Source of the DNA: Clostridiales bacterium | GTDB taxonomy: Bacteria; Bacillota; Clostridia; Christensenellales; HGM11417 | Assembly (NCBI GenBank): GCA_012519285.1 | Contig: JAAYQN010000060.1 | Coordinates: 1 to 42,739 of the forward strand | DNA: 42,739 bases | Direction of reading: 5' to 3' | Shown here: one piece after another, positions 16,386-24,307 of the stretch | Layout: each line of letters begins with the position of its first letter | Numbering within the stretch: the first letter of the stretch is position 1 | Made by a program: the position numbers and the translations under genes | Notes under the pieces: model-generated | Seen by the model: only the letters and a program-made list of their open reading frames with translations | Database searches by the model: none | Told to the model about the DNA's origin: nothing

Positions 16386-16487
16386 TTCTATTCTCTCCTT
16401 TTTTTTATTACCAACTGACAAGAGCCGCGGCAAATACCTTATTTCCGACTCTATATTTTATGTTTAAACAGTTTTCAGGATAAATAA

Positions 16488-16511
16488 ACAAAAAAAGCCC
16501 TGAGTTTGGGC
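16488..16511 (-). terminator. Terminator after the ECF S component gene
   Basis: GCCC/GGGC arms (16508-16511 and 16497-16500), extendable by A/T pairs on both sides, are followed by seven T on the minus strand. It begins eight bases after the stop codon and ends the corA-fmdB-S component transcript. Confidence 0.75.
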
Positions 16512-16519
16512 CTTTTTCT

Positions 16520-17047
16520 TCACGCCTCCAGCACCTTTGCTCTCACCAGCGCTTTCCTTAAGCCTATCGCCGCGAAGAAATCTATGTTGCTGTGGATGAA
16601 GGTGCCCGCGCCGCAGCTTATGAGAATGTATTCAATAACAGGCATATCGGCAAGCGACAGCCATACTGCCGCATACACCGCCAAAATCTCAAACAGCGAG
16701 TGCACGGCGCCGACCGCAACCGACACTATCGCCATGTTTTTGATGTTGCTTAAGGGCAGCTTTTTCTGCAAAACTATGAGCAGCAGCACGAAGAATATGT
16801 GGCTGGCCGCGCGCAGCACGGTGATGATGTTACCTGTGGATATGAAGGCGATAGCGGTGCCGATCGTTGCGAACACGCCCACGTAAGGCGATATGAGGGC
16901 CCCGAGCATCAGGAATACGTGGGAAAGGGGAGTAAAAGACCAGAACCCGAGGTCCACCTTGAAGTTGAACGTAGTCATAACCCAGATGTAGAGGACGCTC
17001 AACGCAACCAGCATGGCGGAGAGCGCTATCTTCTTTGTCTTATTCAT
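16520..17047 (-). CDS. ECF transporter S component, substrate unknown
   Basis: S components are the small integral membrane proteins that capture vitamins for energy-coupling-factor transporters. The 175 residues begin MNKTKKIALSAMLVAL, the typical N-terminus that contacts EcfT, and contain about six hydrophobic helices. A second ATG nine bases upstream (17056) is possible but has GGA directly against it. The substrate is not evident; I see no motif that settles it. The gene is third in a corA-fmdB operon and has no ATPase or EcfT partner here. The shared ecfA1-ecfA2-ecfT module lies about 18 kb away at 34650-37220 and probably serves it. Confidence 0.82.
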   Translation of the reverse strand: MNKTKKIALSAMLVALSVLYIWVMTTFNFKVDLGFWSFTPLSHVFLMLGALISPYVGVFATIGTAIAFISTGNIITVLRAASHIFFVLLLIVLQKKLPLSNIKNMAIVSVAVGAVHSLFEILAVYAAVWLSLADMPVIEYILISCGAGTFIHSNIDFFAAIGLRKALVRAKVLEA

Positions 17048-17093
17048 CTCTATCATTCCAAAAAAATTTTTTCAAATAGTCTTAAAGCGGTTG

Positions 17094-17303
17094 TCAATGC
17101 CCGCAGCTGCAGCCTTCCCCGCAGCCCGAACAGTCCCCGCTGCAGCCCCCTCCCCCTTTGCCCAGGGAGATTAAGCATTTGCCGGTATAGTTCATGCCCG
17201 AAAGTTCGCCGCAGTTCGGGCACCTTTCGCTCGCCACGTCCCGCTTTACCAGCTTCTCGAACACGTTGCCGCAGGAAGGGCACTTGAACTCCTTTAAGGG
17301 CAT
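17094..17303 (-). CDS. FmdB-family zinc ribbon protein
   Basis: The 69-residue protein opens MPLKEFKCPSCGNVFE and has a second pair CPNC near 29-32, together forming the zinc ribbon of the FmdB family (putative regulators of unknown mechanism). After residue 50 comes an unusual Gly/Cys tail with the repeated pattern CSGDCSGCGEGCSCGH, six cysteines in sixteen residues, suited to binding metal. The start codon directly abuts the corA stop codon, so translation is probably coupled. Next to a divalent-cation transporter, a metal-responsive or metal-buffering role is an attractive but unproven reading. Confidence 0.85.
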   Translation of the reverse strand: MPLKEFKCPSCGNVFEKLVKRDVASERCPNCGELSGMNYTGKCLISLGKGGGGCSGDCSGCGEGCSCGH

Positions 17304-18242
17304 CTATTTTATCTTCCTCGTCTTGTTGATTAGGAGCAGCGCAAAGCAGACCGTGAGCGGGAGGGTTATGGCGAGCACGAGCCAGAAGCCCGCGGGATTG
17401 CCCCCAAAGGGCACGGGCACGTTCATTCCCCACAGGCTGGCGATCAGGGTGGGCAGCGACATGATAATGGTAATGATGGTAAGCAGCTTCATCACTATGT
17501 TGACGTTGTTGTTTATTATTGAGGCAAAGGCGTCCATCGTACCAGTCAATATCTCCCTGTAGATGTTACACATCTCTATCGCTTGCTTGTTTTCTATGAT
17601 GAGGTCGTTTAAAAGGTCCATCTCCTCGGGCATGTCTTTGAGTTCCTCGAACTTGGCGATCTTCTCTATGACAACCTGGTTGGCCTTTGAGGCGGTGGAA
17701 AAGTATACAAGCGATTTCTCGAGCTCGAGCAATTGGAAGATCTCCTTGTTCTTCATGGATTTCTGCAGCTCGCTCTGAATCCTGTGGCTGGTCTTGTCTA
17801 TCTGCTTAAGGTAGGACAAAAACTTAACGGAGTTTCTGTAAAGTATCTGAAGTATGAATTTAAGAGGCCTTTCGGTTGAGAAACTCTTTATGCGACCCTC
17901 GGCGAAATCGTTTGTTATTGAGGTTTCCTTGAGGCAGACGGTGACGAAATTCCCTTCGCCCGTTATTATGGAAAGCGGAATTGTGTTGTATACGTAATTG
18001 TCGTTCTCTTCCTCGATTATGGGAATGTCGACGATTATCATTCGGAAATTGCCTTCGTAATCGATGTGGGCAGATTCCTCTTCGTCGAGGGAGGCCTTAA
18101 GCATGTCATCCGGTATTCCGGTCTGCTTGGAGACGAGGTCGACCTCGTTGTCGGAAGGGTTTATCATGTCAATCCAGGTGTTTTTCTGAATGCTCTCAAG
18201 GGTCATAAGCGTTCCGCCGACGCTCTTTCTTACCGTAATCAT
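17304..18242 (-). CDS. corA: CorA-family magnesium transporter
   Basis: This is a homopentameric Mg2+ (Co2+, Ni2+) channel of the inner membrane. The 312 residues hold a large N-terminal cytoplasmic alpha/beta domain, a long helical stalk (about 140-250), and two C-terminal transmembrane helices. The pore signature GMN appears in SLWGMNVP and is followed by a short charged tail KTRKIK. The start ATG has GGAGG at good distance and is preceded by a structured leader of about 180 bases with a terminator-like hairpin, so expression is likely controlled after initiation. It is first in an operon with fmdB and an ECF S component. Confidence 0.94.
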   Translation of the reverse strand: MITVRKSVGGTLMTLESIQKNTWIDMINPSDNEVDLVSKQTGIPDDMLKASLDEEESAHIDYEGNFRMIIVDIPIIEEENDNYVYNTIPLSIITGEGNFVTVCLKETSITNDFAEGRIKSFSTERPLKFILQILYRNSVKFLSYLKQIDKTSHRIQSELQKSMKNKEIFQLLELEKSLVYFSTASKANQVVIEKIAKFEELKDMPEEMDLLNDLIIENKQAIEMCNIYREILTGTMDAFASIINNNVNIVMKLLTIITIIMSLPTLIASLWGMNVPVPFGGNPAGFWLVLAITLPLTVCFALLLINKTRKIK

Positions 18243-18432
18243 TTGAGTCCTACCTCCTGCCTTAAATTAATAAAGTGCGGAAGAACCGCACCTTAAACTA
18301 AGGCTTGGAAAGGCAAGCTCAAACCTCAGATTAAGGCAGTTCCCGCGTATTTTCATTCCTTCGACTGTTACCTAAAGGGTCTTCCATGACTCTCTCCTAT
18401 CGGTACATTAAGACAATTTTACTACAATTATA
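18243..18432 (-). promoter_or_regulatory. Structured 5' leader of corA with terminator and alternative pairings
   Basis: A TATAAT at 18427-18432 (weak -35) would start a leader of about 180 bases. It contains a terminator-like stem GTGCGG/CCGCAC (18274-18291 region) with loop TTCTT and TTTATTAATTT after it. It also contains a long imperfect rod (CTTAA..AAGG..CTTG against CAAG..CCT..TTAAG, about 18292-18335). A perfect nine-base complement pairs 18331-18339 with 18257-18265, the latter directly touching the GGAGG of corA. The last pairing competes with the rod. This architecture resembles a riboswitch or attenuator. The known M-box sequence (GGTGAGGCT) is absent. Confidence 0.55.
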
Positions 18433-18484
18433 CGGTTTAAGCAACTGTTTATTCACAAAAAAAATATATATTTGCGGTGAGTTA

Positions 18485-18493
18485 TGGTATAAT
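18485..18493 (+). promoter_or_regulatory. Extended -10 promoter for the SDR gene
   Basis: TGGTATAAT is an extended -10 element lying 32 bases before the SDR start codon. No good -35 box is visible. It diverges from the corA leader promoter about 55 bases away. Confidence 0.55.
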
Positions 18494-18524
18494 TATAGGG
18501 AGAAATCGTTTCGGAGGAAAAAGC

Positions 18525-19313
18525 ATGAGCAAGGTGGCTTTGGTAACCGGGGCGAGCAGGGGCATTGGCCTCGCTATCTCCAGGAAACTGGCTGAGATGG
18601 GCTACACTGTTTACGGGGCGGCGAGGGTGCCTTTTTCGCAGCCGGGGGTAATCAGCGTTCAGCTCGACGTCACAAAGCCCGAGCAGATAGAGCAGGCGGT
18701 GGAAGATATCATCCAAAGAGAAGGGCGGCTGGACCTTTTAGTCAACAACGCCGGGATGGGCATATCGGGCGCGGTGGAAAAGACGGCGGAAGAAGAGGCG
18801 AGGTACATCTTTGACGTCAACCTGTTCGGCCCGTTCTTTATGATAAAGAAATGCCTGCCCTACCTTCGCGAGAGCAAGGGCAGGATAATAAACATAAGCT
18901 CGGTTGCGTCCCGCCTGTGCATACCGTTTCAGGCGTTTTACAGCAGCACCAAGGCGGCGCTGGAGGCGCTCTCCTACGCGCTTATGCCGGAGGTGGCACC
19001 GTTCGGCGTGAAGGTGACTAACATCCTGCCCGGCGACACCAGGACAAACTTCACCGACGCGCGAAAGAAAAGCTTTGAAAAGGACGACCCCGTCTACGGC
19101 GAAAGGATATGGCGCTCGGTGAGCGTCATGGAAAAGGACGAGCGCGGCGGCATGTCTCCCGAAAAGGTGGCAAACGCCGTGGCAAAGGTCTTAAAGAGGA
19201 AAAACCCTCCCGTCATAAAAACCGTCGGCTTCCAGTACAAGCTGTTCCTCTTCTTAAACAGGCTGCTGCCAAAAAAGCTGGTGATTTGGATAATAGGGAA
19301 ATTGTATGGATAG
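18525..19313 (+). CDS. Short-chain dehydrogenase/reductase (SDR)
   Basis: This is a classical SDR oxidoreductase of 262 residues. It has the nucleotide motif TGASRGIG at 8-15, NNAG near 80-83, the catalytic Ser of NISSVASR and the YSSTK active-site pair. The region after the active site (LPGDTRTNF) is typical of SDRs acting on lipids or sterol-like ketones, but the substrate cannot be deduced. The ATG at 18525 has CGGAGG nine bases upstream; the longer frame adds 16 unsupported residues. The gene stands alone, divergent from corA, and is followed by copy B of the structured intergenic element. Confidence 0.88.
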   Translation: MSKVALVTGASRGIGLAISRKLAEMGYTVYGAARVPFSQPGVISVQLDVTKPEQIEQAVEDIIQREGRLDLLVNNAGMGISGAVEKTAEEEARYIFDVNLFGPFFMIKKCLPYLRESKGRIINISSVASRLCIPFQAFYSSTKAALEALSYALMPEVAPFGVKVTNILPGDTRTNFTDARKKSFEKDDPVYGERIWRSVSVMEKDERGGMSPEKVANAVAKVLKRKNPPVIKTVGFQYKLFLFLNRLLPKKLVIWIIGKLYG

Positions 19314-19603
19314 GCGCAATGTACAATTGACAATCTGCAATGTGCAATCGAGAAATTATAATATAGAGATAATTCGATATATTTTTCAGCCTTATTAACA
19401 GGTTATACGAGATTTTTTCATGATGCTTTCCAGGACAATATGGTACAAGTCTCTATTCTGGACAGAATATGCCTATTCTTAACGAAATAATATATTAAGA
19501 TGTTTGCGTGCGAGGGGGAAATGAAAAGGGGGGGAGCGCTTCGCGGGGTATGCCGCCCCCCTGCCGTTTTTTTGGTCACTTTTTGGGCGCGTCAAAAAGT
19601 GAC
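19314..19603 (+). repeat. Structured intergenic element, copy B
   Basis: This begins at the SDR stop codon with heptamer-like repeats (CAATGTACAATTGACAATCT, from 19317). It ends with hairpin 1, GGGGGGG (19528-19534) with CCCCCC (19556-19561) around the core GCGCTTCGCGGGGTATGCCG, followed by CTGCCG and seven T. Hairpin 2 pairs GTCACTTTTTG with CAAAAAGTGAC (19575-19585 and 19593-19603). The core is identical to copy A at 11834-12074 while the stem arms differ in a pairing-preserving way. The roughly 180 bases between the two ends hold no recognisable gene. Confidence 0.78.
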
Positions 19604-19689
19604 TACAAATAGTACATTATTTCTTATGAGAAATAAACTGAAAATAAAAAATCAGTCTTAAAACATTTAAAAAAATTGTATAATTTTAA

Positions 19690-19722
19690 AAGCCGCTTTG
19701 AAAACAGTTTTCAAAGCGGCTT
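19690..19722 (-). terminator. Long hairpin, terminator of the M1 peptidase gene
   Basis: AAGCCGCTTTGAAAAC (19690-19705) is perfectly complementary to GTTTTCAAAGCGGCTT (19707-19722), giving a strong hairpin 35 bases after the peptidase stop. The T run on the minus strand is short (CTTTTAAAATT). Confidence 0.75.
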
Positions 19723-19756
19723 AATGTTTTTGCATACTTTTTCCCAAAAAGTTTTC

Positions 19757-21223
19757 TTAAAGTATCACTTCCCCCTCAATCCAGCTGGTTATAAAGCTCT
19801 CGAGCTGCACGCCGCTCCCCCGTTCCATGCAGTAGATGAAGCTCTGCGGGGTGGCGTGTGAAAAGGCGTTTTCCTTGTAGTATTTCCTGATGCCCTTGAA
19901 GAATTTCTCGTCGCCTATGCTCTTTCTCAGAGAGTCGAACATTAGCTCGCCCTTTATGTAAGTCATATACAGGTATTCCGTCTCGCTGGCGTACTCGTTC
20001 ACCGCCCTGTTCATGCTGGTGTCGGTGCTGCCCATTATCTGCTTGTAGATGTCAACAAAGGTCTTGTAGCTCTTTAAGGTGCTCTCGATGAGCTGTTCCC
20101 TCGTAATGTTGTACTGGGGGTTGTTTTCGTAAAAGAGCACGGTGCTGTACTCTGCGAGGCCCTCGTCGAGCCAGGCGCACTCCACCTGGTTGCTGCCGAC
20201 TATGGCGTACCACCACTGGTGCGCCGTCTCGTGAACTATGGTCTCCTTGCGGCTGTCGGCGTTTGCGGCGTCGGATATGTAAACGAGGGTGGGATACTCC
20301 ATGCCGAGATGGGCAAACCCCGTCTGCACCACCGAGAGTACGCCGTACTTGTATTTGCCGAACAACCTGTTAAAGGTTTCAAGGCTCTCCACGGCTATCC
20401 CGAGCGAGACCTCATAATCGGGGTCGTCGTAATAGTAGTAAAAAATCTCGACATCCTCTACTTCGGCTGTTGCCACATTGAAGCCCTTTGACAACACGAA
20501 AGCGAAGTCCCTCACCGCTTTTGCCCTCGCTGTATACACCGTCTTTCCGCCTTCGATTACAGCCTCCGCTCTGCCGGTAAAAGCGGCTTTGTAGCCCTCG
20601 GGCACGGTCACGCTCATTTCGTAATTGGCGCAGTCGGAATAGAAGGGGTCGCCGTTGCTGTAATAGGGCGTCTTCTTATAGCTTCCCTCCTCGTACACGC
20701 AAAGTATGGGGTACCAGTTGCCGAAGTTTACCGAGTTGTCGTTATAGCCCAGCCTGTGCCACACGTTTGGGAGAGTGAGGTTGAATTCGATGTCCACGAT
20801 GACCCTCTCTCCGGGGTAAAGCTCGTCGCTGAGCGGCACCGTTAAAATATCCATGTCCGTACCGCCTACGCTGTGGCTGACCTCGACGCCGTCCACGCAC
20901 ACCTTCATTATCTCTATGCCGCCGTAGCTCATGCCGTTGCGGTAAGCTTTCTCCAACAAGTGATTGTTAATGGGTCTTATGGCAGCTCCCTGCCGGTAGG
21001 CATTTGCGTAGAGGTGGAAGCACAGCTCGGACAGCGGCAGTTCCTCGTTGTTTACGTAATCCAGCTTTTGGTTGGCATACAACCGCTTGTTCTCCTCGTC
21101 GTACACCGCCTCGATAGTATAGGTGGAAAGCTGCTTGCTCACCCTGTCTATCTCGCTGAGCGAGCAGGAGCAAGCCAGTGCGATGTAGACAATCGATATC
21201 AAAAAGATCAAAGCCTTTTTCAT
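19757..21223 (-). CDS. M1-family metallopeptidase, probable lipoprotein
   Basis: This gluzincin aminopeptidase is predicted to be anchored outside the membrane. The 488 residues start with a lipoprotein signal (MKKALIFLISIVYIALAC, lipidation at Cys18; the -3 residue is Ala rather than Leu, so the box is slightly weak). An M1-like N-terminal beta domain follows, then the substrate-recognition loop GMEYP at 307-311, the zinc site HETAH at 331-335 with Glu354 in WLDEGLAEY, and a helical C-terminus. It is shorter than PepN (about 850), as is usual for this secreted Firmicutes group. It probably trims peptides for nutrition. It is monocistronic, with GAGG before the start. Confidence 0.9.
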   Translation of the reverse strand: MKKALIFLISIVYIALACSCSLSEIDRVSKQLSTYTIEAVYDEENKRLYANQKLDYVNNEELPLSELCFHLYANAYRQGAAIRPINNHLLEKAYRNGMSYGGIEIMKVCVDGVEVSHSVGGTDMDILTVPLSDELYPGERVIVDIEFNLTLPNVWHRLGYNDNSVNFGNWYPILCVYEEGSYKKTPYYSNGDPFYSDCANYEMSVTVPEGYKAAFTGRAEAVIEGGKTVYTARAKAVRDFAFVLSKGFNVATAEVEDVEIFYYYYDDPDYEVSLGIAVESLETFNRLFGKYKYGVLSVVQTGFAHLGMEYPTLVYISDAANADSRKETIVHETAHQWWYAIVGSNQVECAWLDEGLAEYSTVLFYENNPQYNITREQLIESTLKSYKTFVDIYKQIMGSTDTSMNRAVNEYASETEYLYMTYIKGELMFDSLRKSIGDEKFFKGIRKYYKENAFSHATPQSFIYCMERGSGVQLESFITSWIEGEVIL

Positions 21224-21461
21224 ACATTACCTCAAGCGAAAATCCATGTCCTACAAGATATAGATATGAGAAATTGCCTCTTTTTATGTCTTTTGAGCGA
21301 TTATCAATATCCTGAATGTGGTTTTTTGTCATAATATCAGGGCCCGCCCTCGACGGGGGCTGAAAAGCTCACGCTCTTATCCCGTTTCAACCTTTTAAAA
21401 GCAACTCTTTTTGCGATTAAAAAGTATATTTTTTGCCTTTGCCGTCAATAATTCCTTTACC

Positions 21462-21953
21462 ATGCTCGGAAAGCGCTTTATCCAAAAAGGCAGAAGGGCG
21501 TTACGCAAGGCCGTCATCCTGCTCTTCGCGGCGGCCTACATATGCTCGTATCCCGTTCCGCGGGAAGTGTACCAGCTGGGGCTGGCGAGCGAGGCGGAGG
21601 TAAAGTTTTACGCGGCCAATTTGCCGCAGCAGCTTCCCTGCGGCAGCGTAGTCTACAACGGCATAAACTACGAGGTCACATCCAGCCTCAAGGAGGCGGG
21701 AAAGCTGAGAGAGCGCCTCGAGGTAACTTATCAGACTGTGGTCTTTGAAGGAGGGGCGGATTATGTGATAAGGTTCTTAAGGCCTGTCATCGTGGAAAAG
21801 CAGCAGGTCACGGGCGGCACGCTCTATACCGGCTATTGCGGCATGATAGCGGGAAGGCAAATAACGTACAAGGGCCGCCCCGTCAACGTTCAGATATTTG
21901 AAAAGGGCGGCAAGGTTCACATAGGAAGCCCAACCATTTTCGGAAGTTTTTGA
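21462..21953 (+). CDS. Hypothetical secreted or membrane-anchored protein
   Basis: I do not recognise this family. From the ATG at 21462 there are 163 residues: a very basic start (MLGKRFIQKGRRALRK), one hydrophobic segment (AVILLFAAAYICSY, about 17-30), then an extracellular part of about 130 residues with Gly-rich beta-like stretches. The frame also opens with a TTG at 21411; neither start has a recognisable ribosome binding site. It ends 63 bases before the SpoIIQ-like gene on the same strand. In Bacillus and Clostridium the spoIIQ region also carries sporulation genes such as ywmB and spoIID, so a sporulation role is possible but only by position. Confidence 0.6.
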   Translation: MLGKRFIQKGRRALRKAVILLFAAAYICSYPVPREVYQLGLASEAEVKFYAANLPQQLPCGSVVYNGINYEVTSSLKEAGKLRERLEVTYQTVVFEGGADYVIRFLRPVIVEKQQVTGGTLYTGYCGMIAGRQITYKGRPVNVQIFEKGGKVHIGSPTIFGSF

Positions 21954-22016
21954 AAAGCGACGTATAAAATTATTTTTTTTGTCAAGAATTTAAAAAGCTT
22001 AAACGGAGGGTTATAA

Positions 22017-22631
22017 ATGAAGATAAAGAATTTCTTTAAGAAAATCGGGAGCTTTTTGAAGAGAAACGTCTACTACGTCATCCTGTTCCTGTGCATCTCG
22101 GGCATCGCCACGATGATCGTGCTCGCTTCCATCAACAAGACGGGGGCGCCGGGAGGAAACAACAACATCATCGGCAACGAGGACGACGACGATGACGACG
22201 TCGGCGGCACCCCCATCCTGTTCCTCGTCCCCGTGCAGGATTACCAGGAGGGAACTGCCTTCGAGGAAGTGCCTGTGTTCAGCGAGACGCTGAACGACTG
22301 GAGGACGCATCCCGCCATTGACTTTAAGACCGATGGCGCCAAAGAGGTGTACGCATGCTTTGACGGCGTCGTGCACGACGTGTACAAGAATTTCTTTGAG
22401 GGAAACGTCGTAATAATCAAGCACAACGACGAGCTGTTTTCAATCTATAAATCGCTCTCCGACGACGTCAGGGTGCAAGAGGGCGCCACTGTCAAGAAAG
22501 GCGACCTCATCGGGTACACTTCGGACAACATGAACACAGAACACAAGGAAGGCGCTCATCTGCACTTTGAAGTGGAGTACAAAGGAGACCTTATAGACCC
22601 CAAGAGTTACTTCGAGACCGGGGACAAATAA
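22017..22631 (+). CDS. SpoIIQ-like M23/LytM-domain membrane protein
   Basis: The 204-residue protein has a basic N-terminus, a transmembrane helix at about 19-38, an acidic linker with six consecutive Asp (near 56-61) and a C-terminal LytM domain. The zinc ligands His98, Asp102 and His183 (in HLHF, with His181) are present, but the usual YxHL loop reads YKSL, so the second catalytic His is missing. SpoIIQ has this plan: it spans the forespore membrane and binds SpoIIIAH in the intermembrane channel. Other single-pass LytM proteins share the plan, so the name is tentative. CGGAGG precedes the ATG and a strong terminator follows. Confidence 0.75.
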   Translation: MKIKNFFKKIGSFLKRNVYYVILFLCISGIATMIVLASINKTGAPGGNNNIIGNEDDDDDDVGGTPILFLVPVQDYQEGTAFEEVPVFSETLNDWRTHPAIDFKTDGAKEVYACFDGVVHDVYKNFFEGNVVIIKHNDELFSIYKSLSDDVRVQEGATVKKGDLIGYTSDNMNTEHKEGAHLHFEVEYKGDLIDPKSYFETGDK

Positions 22632-22645
22632 GGCTCCCAAACTTT

Positions 22646-22690
22646 AAAAGGCTTTTGGCTAAAAGCTTGCCAAAAGCCTTTTTATTTTTT
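22646..22690 (+). terminator. Terminator after the SpoIIQ-like gene
   Basis: AAAAGGCTTTTGGC/GCCAAAAGCCTTTT (22646-22659 and 22669-22682) forms a 14-base-pair stem followed by TATTTTTTG. It starts 15 bases after the stop codon. Confidence 0.9.
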
Positions 22691-22711
22691 GTTTAAACTC
22701 TAAACGATGTC

Positions 22712-24229
22712 TCAATTTATCCCCTCAAACATCTCTTCCACCTTTTTCCCGTCGGGCTTTTTGGTAAACGCGCTGACTACGGGCGTGATTATCATGGAAA
22801 AGGCCATGGTGAGGACGCCGATAAGGGGCGCCCTGGCTATGCCGCCCTTTATCACAGCCATTATCCCCGTAAAGTCGCCGTTGGGATAGATCGAGCCCAG
22901 AATTGCCACCATAGCCACGGTGAAAGCCACCCCGCCTATCATGGATGCCATGGCGGCAGCCGAAGTTACTCTTTTGCTGTAAAGGCCCAGAACGTAAGGG
23001 CCAATAAAGCAGCCCGACAGCGTACCCCAGCTGAGGCTCATCAGCGTCACTATGGCGTCGATTTTGGCTATGGCGAGCAACGCCGAAATCAGTATATACA
23101 CTACGCAGAGGACCTTCATTACCAGGTTTACCTTATTGTCTTGGGCATCCCTGTTTATGTAGCCCTTGTAGATGTCAATGGCAAGCGAGGAGGAGCCGCT
23201 TATGGCAAGCGCGGAGAGGGTTGACATGCTCGCTGACAGCAGCATGACGACGATGAGGCCGAGCAGCCCCGCGGGGATATACCTCTCAAGCAGAGTGGGC
23301 ATCACCACGTCGTAGCCGCCGGCGGGAAGCTCGCTTAAAAAGAGCTTTCCCAGTCCGCCGATAAAGTAAGCGCCGCCGCCTGTCACGAGGGCAAAGAGCG
23401 TGCTTATCACGGTTGCCCTCTTTATCGCCACGCTGTCTTTCACCGCGTAGTATTTATGTATGACCTGAGGCAGCGCCCACACGCCGAAGGAGGTCAGCAT
23501 AACCACTATAATCAGGTTGAATATGTTGTTATCTATCAGGCCGCCGCCCGTGCTTTGCGGAAAGAGCCCCAGCCCGTCCCGGGAGAGTTCTAAAAGCCCA
23601 TCAAAACCAACCTGTGGCTGAGCGACGAATATGCCTGTCACTGCAGCAACGCCTATGAGCATAATAATCCCCTGCATGAAATTGGAGAGCGCCGTGCCCA
23701 AATAGCCGCCAAAGAACACATATAGGGCGGTCAGCGCCGCCATAATTGCCACGCACCAAATGAAGTTTATGCCGAACACCATCTCGAAGGCGTGCGCCAG
23801 ACCTTGGTACACCGAGGCCGAATAAGGCAGCAGGAAAATGAATATTATTATCGCCGAGGCCAGCTTAAGCCTGCCGTCGAGATACCTTTTCTCGAAAAAT
23901 CCCGACATCGTGGTGACCTGAAGGCGGTTGGTCAGCTCCCTCGTCCTCCTTGCGAGCAGCATCCACGCTATCAGCGAGCCTATCACGGCGTTCCCTATCC
24001 CGATCCATACCGCTCCCAGCCCGTAGCTCCAGCCGAATTTGCCCGCATAGCCCACGAAGATGACCGCCGAAAAGTAGGTTGTGCCGTAGGCGAACGCCGA
24101 CATCCAGGCGCCCATTCCCCTGTTCGCGAGCACGAAATCCTGCGTGGTCCTGCCCCTGTTGCGGCTGTAGACTGATATAGCCACGATGGCGAGCATGTAA
24201 AGCAGCAGTGTGATTACGTTGAAAAACAT
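22712..24229 (-). CDS. Sodium:solute symporter (SSS family)
   Basis: This secondary transporter couples Na+ entry to uptake of a small solute. It has 505 residues and about 13 hydrophobic helices. The N-terminal RTTQDFVLANRGMGAW and FAYGTTYFSAVIFVGYAG blocks, the later MLLSASMSTLSALAISGSSS (a Na2-site like Ser/Thr cluster) and the Gly-rich C-terminal helices fit the SSS family. It resembles the proline/pantothenate branch, but the substrate cannot be stated. The start has TTGAGG upstream. It follows uvrA by 78 bases without a clear terminator. A TTGACA in that gap with a poor -10 could give it its own promoter. Confidence 0.9.
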   Translation of the reverse strand: MFFNVITLLLYMLAIVAISVYSRNRGRTTQDFVLANRGMGAWMSAFAYGTTYFSAVIFVGYAGKFGWSYGLGAVWIGIGNAVIGSLIAWMLLARRTRELTNRLQVTTMSGFFEKRYLDGRLKLASAIIIFIFLLPYSASVYQGLAHAFEMVFGINFIWCVAIMAALTALYVFFGGYLGTALSNFMQGIIMLIGVAAVTGIFVAQPQVGFDGLLELSRDGLGLFPQSTGGGLIDNNIFNLIIVVMLTSFGVWALPQVIHKYYAVKDSVAIKRATVISTLFALVTGGGAYFIGGLGKLFLSELPAGGYDVVMPTLLERYIPAGLLGLIVVMLLSASMSTLSALAISGSSSLAIDIYKGYINRDAQDNKVNLVMKVLCVVYILISALLAIAKIDAIVTLMSLSWGTLSGCFIGPYVLGLYSKRVTSAAAMASMIGGVAFTVAMVAILGSIYPNGDFTGIMAVIKGGIARAPLIGVLTMAFSMIITPVVSAFTKKPDGKKVEEMFEGIN

Positions 24230-24307
24230 GTTAACCTCAAAACAATTTCTTAATGTATTTCCAGCCTCATTTGCATATTGTCAATTTTATTCATTGCGGC
24301 AAAAAGT

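Noticed and set aside
18243-18432. M-box (Mg2+) riboswitch upstream of corA
   Set aside because: The conserved GGTGAGGCT and following core segments of the M-box are not present; only the position and the terminator fit, so it is listed as an unassigned leader.
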